A stretch of 64,000 bases of DNA, from the NCBI GenBank assembly GCA_018064505.1, contig JAGHVC010000155.1, positions 1-64,000 of the forward strand, in the 5' to 3' direction. How positions within the stretch are numbered: the first letter of the stretch is position 1; each line of letters begins with the position of its first letter. The stretch comes from Candidatus Minthosoma caballi (GTDB lineage Bacteria; Bacteroidota; Bacteroidia; Bacteroidales; Bacteroidaceae). Positions 61,676-64,000 of this stretch are shown here, one piece after another. The notes under the pieces are model-generated. The model saw nothing but the letters and a program-made list of their open reading frames with translations. It ran no database searches and was not told where the DNA came from. The position numbers and the translations under genes are program-made.

Positions 61676-62830
61676 ATGAAAAAAATACTCCCATTAATAG
61701 CATTATTCGCATTTGTCTTAGCATCCTGCGACAATAAGCCAAAGTTTCATGTAGAAGGCAATATTACTGAGGCTGCAGATTCTATGCTTTATCTTGAGCA
61801 AGCAACTCTTGATGGTATTCAGAAGATTGATTCTGTGAAACTTGGAACTGATGGCTCATTTTCGTTCAAGGCGGCAGCTCCTGTTGGATGCCCAGAGTTT
61901 TATGACCTTCGCGTTGGAAATCATGTGATTAACTTCTCGGTTGACAGTACTGAGACCATCACATTTGTGGCAAAGCTTCCTGTGATGGAGAGCGATTATA
62001 CTGTGGAAGGCAGCGAGAATAGCTCTAAGATTAAGGAAATCAGCCTTATGCAGCAGAGTGTTCAGGCAAAGCTTATTGCTATTGAGAAAAGTGAGAATCT
62101 ATTGCCTGGCGATTTGATTGATAGCCTTAACAATGTGGTTGATGAATATAAGGAGCGCATTAAGCGTGATTACATTTTCCAAGAGCCTAAGTCTGCTTAT
62201 GCTTACTATGCTGTTTGCCAAAGCCTTACAGACCTTCGTGGTACATTCATGCTTTTCAATCCGGTGAGCAATCGCGACGATGTGAAGTGCTATGCGACTG
62301 TAGCTACTGCATGGGATGGCTTCTATCCAGATGCTCCTCGCACCCAGCAGCTTTGCAACATGGCTATTAAGGGTATGGACAACACTGCAACTCCACAGCA
62401 AAAGGTTGTGCAAGTGGATGAAAGCAAGATTAGCGAATCGGGAATCATCGATATTACCTTACCTGATGTGAATAGTAAATTGCACAGTATTCGTGATTTG
62501 AAAGGTAAGGTTGTGCTTCTCGACTTCACTATCTATGGCGCAAAGGAGTCGCTTGAGCGTACTCGCATGCTGCGTTCTCTCTATGAGAGATATCATGCAC
62601 AAGGATTTGAAATCTACCAGATTTCTCTTGATGATGATGTTCACTTCTGGAAGTATTCTTGCGAAAACCTTCCTTGGATTTGTGTTCACGAGACAGATGG
62701 TACTGCAACAAATGTTTATGGCATTGTAAACATTCCTACTTTCTTCTTGGTGAATCGCAGTAATGAAATTGTAGTTCGTAGCGATTTCATGACTGGCTCT
62801 CTTGAAGATGAACTCTTAAAGCTTTTGTAA
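61676..62830 (+). CDS. DUF4369/thioredoxin-like lipoprotein lacking the CxxC motif
   Basis: A 384-residue lipoprotein: MKKILPLIALFAFVLASC with the lipid Cys at 18. Residues ~22-120 are the DUF4369 domain (FHVEGNITEAADSMLYLEQATLDGIQKIDSVKLGTDGSFSF), then a helical part. From ~258 on comes a TlpA/AhpC-like thioredoxin fold (LPDVNSKLHSIRDLKGKVVLLDF ... GIVNIPTFFLVNRSNEIV, with the cis-Pro). Where a CxxC should stand, the sequence reads FTIYGAKESLERTR (284-297), with no cysteine. It cannot be a standard disulfide exchanger; a binding or chaperone role is more likely. Confidence 0.88.
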   Translation: MKKILPLIALFAFVLASCDNKPKFHVEGNITEAADSMLYLEQATLDGIQKIDSVKLGTDGSFSFKAAAPVGCPEFYDLRVGNHVINFSVDSTETITFVAKLPVMESDYTVEGSENSSKIKEISLMQQSVQAKLIAIEKSENLLPGDLIDSLNNVVDEYKERIKRDYIFQEPKSAYAYYAVCQSLTDLRGTFMLFNPVSNRDDVKCYATVATAWDGFYPDAPRTQQLCNMAIKGMDNTATPQQKVVQVDESKISESGIIDITLPDVNSKLHSIRDLKGKVVLLDFTIYGAKESLERTRMLRSLYERYHAQGFEIYQISLDDDVHFWKYSCENLPWICVHETDGTATNVYGIVNIPTFFLVNRSNEIVVRSDFMTGSLEDELLKLL

Positions 62831-62894
62831 TTCAGTTTTTTAGCTTATCCACTTGCCCTATTGAAAATAGAGAAGGGCAGAAGCAAAAGATTAC

Positions 62895-63055
62895 ACCTTA
62901 TAAAGCATGCACTTTACGCCTTGTATTGTGCGTGCTTTTTGCCTTGTGAGTTTCTAGACACATGCCTTGTGAGTTCCTGTACGCGTGCCTTGTGCGATGC
63001 GAGTGACACTCCTTATGCGACGAGAAAGCTATGCCTTGTGTGTTGAGAGTTTTTT
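62895..63055. repeat. Phased array of seven 23-bp units
   Basis: ACCTTAT (62895), GCCTTGT (62918, 62941, 62964, 62987), TCCTTAT (63010) and GCCTTGT (63033) lie at exact 23-bp steps, while the 16 bp after each core vary. Not coding, since 23 is not a multiple of three. It lies between the DUF4369 gene and manC. A related array is at 24048-24326. Confidence 0.8.
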
Positions 63056-63190
63056 GATATGCGTTTAGAGAAGAAAAAACTATAGGCGTAACAATAGCCA
63101 TGGTTTGTCGTATGGGTATTGCTAATCAATCATAAAAATGTCGGAAATGAGTTAAAAAATGTTCTTTTCTCTTAAATGAACAGAAAAATG

Positions 63191-63222
63191 TTTGGAGAGT
63201 TCGACAATTGTTTGTATATTCG
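63191..63222 (+). promoter_or_regulatory. Promoter of manC
   Basis: TTTG (63191-63194), 20 bp, TATATTCG (63215-63222; one mismatch to TAnnTTTG), ~33 nt before ATG 63256. Confidence 0.65.
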
Positions 63223-63255
63223 CTATTGAAACCTAATACAAACACCTAATTGACT

Positions 63256-64000
63256 ATGGAGAGAAAGAACTACTGTATAATTTTGGCAGGCGGAATTGGT
63301 TCCCGACTCTGGCCTTTGAGCAGAGAGAGTAAGCCAAAGCAGTTTATTGATGTGCTTGGTACAGGAAAGACACTATTGCAAATGACATACGAGAGATTTG
63401 CAAGTTTTATCGATGCTGAAAATATTATAATTGTCACTAATGAGAACTATCGTTCTCTTGTGATGGATCAGATCCCAGGACTTCGATATGAAAATATGCT
63501 TATGGAGCCTATGCGCCGAAACACGGTGCCTGCTGTGACTTGGGCAGCAATGGAGGTTAAGCGCAGATGTCCTGACGGAAGATTCATCGTTAGCCCTTCC
63601 GATCAGAATATCACAGGTCTTGAGCAATTCCAAACGGATGTGCTTCGTGGTTTAGAGTATGTTGGAGAGCATAATGCTTTGCTCACTCTTGGTGCTAAGC
63701 CAAGCAGGGCAGAAATTTCTTATGGCTATATTCAGATGGCAGAAGAGGTTGATTCTGATATTTTTAAGGTACAGAGCTTTACGGAGAAACCGGCAAATGA
63801 ATTTGCGAAGCTTTTCTATGAAAGCGGAGAATTCCTTTGGAACACAGGTTTGTTCATTTGGAGCGCAGACACATTCCTTAGTGCAGTAGCCGATGCAAAT
63901 CCTGCTTTCAGTGGTATTGTTGACGCTGTTCGTTGCCGTTATGATAATGGATTTGATGCAAGCGAACAACTAATGGAGCTCTTCTGCAAGTGCCCTAATC
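63256..64000 (+). CDS. manC: Mannose-1-phosphate guanylyltransferase, 5' part
   Basis: The right edge of the window cuts this gene; 248 residues are visible, with no stop. It begins MERKNYCIILAGGIGSRLWPLSRESKPKQF, the nucleotide-binding signature of GDP-mannose pyrophosphorylases. EPMRRNTVPAVTWAAMEV, FIVSPSDQNITG, YGYIQMAEE, FTEKP and FLWNTGLFIWSADTFL follow, all typical. The enzyme makes GDP-mannose from mannose-1-phosphate and GTP, used for surface glycans and GDP-fucose. Whether the isomerase half of a fused ManC/PMI follows cannot be seen. Confidence 0.94.
   Translation, partial: MERKNYCIILAGGIGSRLWPLSRESKPKQFIDVLGTGKTLLQMTYERFASFIDAENIIIVTNENYRSLVMDQIPGLRYENMLMEPMRRNTVPAVTWAAMEVKRRCPDGRFIVSPSDQNITGLEQFQTDVLRGLEYVGEHNALLTLGAKPSRAEISYGYIQMAEEVDSDIFKVQSFTEKPANEFAKLFYESGEFLWNTGLFIWSADTFLSAVADANPAFSGIVDAVRCRYDNGFDASEQLMELFCKCPN

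Noticed and set aside
62895-63055. CRISPR array
   Set aside because: Period is only 23 bp with a 7-bp core; CRISPR repeats are longer and well conserved, and no cas gene is in the window. The same applies to 24048-24326 and 13026-13129.

Overview
The window is a chromosomal segment of a Bacteroidales bacterium, most likely a Prevotellaceae member (Prevotella/Segatella-like). This is inferred from sequence alone. Evidence: many promoters of the Bacteroidetes type (TTTG, 19-21 bp, TAnnTTTG), little Shine-Dalgarno use, many outer-membrane lipoproteins, DUF4923 and DUF4369 proteins, a Rho factor with a very long N-terminal insert, an M6 protease with a type IX secretion-like tail, and a sigma/anti-sigma/outer-membrane barrel trio.

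Layout. 0-3 kb: lipoprotein end and a BlaR/BlaI-like pair. 3.4-3.6 kb: a cobalamin riboswitch with no gene behind it, shut off by a terminator before a GH43 gene. 5.7-12.9 kb: a GH97-N/beta-barrel chimera, two nucleotidyltransferases (one RmlA), and a nitrogen cluster (porin, P-II, Amt) whose gaps are filled by near-identical ~190 bp palindromic-ended elements. 13-23.9 kb: housekeeping genes (FtsB-like, purB, an RluB-type synthase with a huge RGG/Y/Q tail, asnS, tRNA-Val, rho, engB). 24-28.5 kb: a 23-bp phased repeat array, then a sigma/anti-sigma/barrel operon. 28.6-30.7 kb: DUF2007 and an ABC-F ATPase carrying an intergenic repeat inside its reading frame.

30.8-37 kb: one leftward operon joins an ABC ATPase, a secreted M6 metalloprotease, a periplasmic CbiK-like protein lacking a metal-ligand histidine, and cobU-cobT-cobS. 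It looks like corrinoid capture plus nucleotide-loop assembly, and no B12 box was seen in front of it. 37.1-45.4 kb: a heavy-metal-binding protein with an unknown membrane protein, nitroreductase, pullulanase, MATE exporter, DUF3737 and PatB-type C-S lyase. 45.4-54.1 kb: an accessory-looking stretch (unknown proteins, a VapE-type ATPase, two different AAA ATPases with nuclease-like or DUF4143 parts, two small lipoproteins) with several palindromic elements. 54.3-60.9 kb: pnp and the spermidine/putrescine transporter potABCD. 61-64 kb: lipoproteins, a second 23-bp phased array, and the 5' part of manC.

The most unusual content is non-coding: two 23-bp phased arrays, a 32-bp phased array, a cloverleaf-like palindrome, repeats that exactly fill stop-to-start gaps, and the orphan riboswitch. 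All coordinates and repeat alignments were made by eye.
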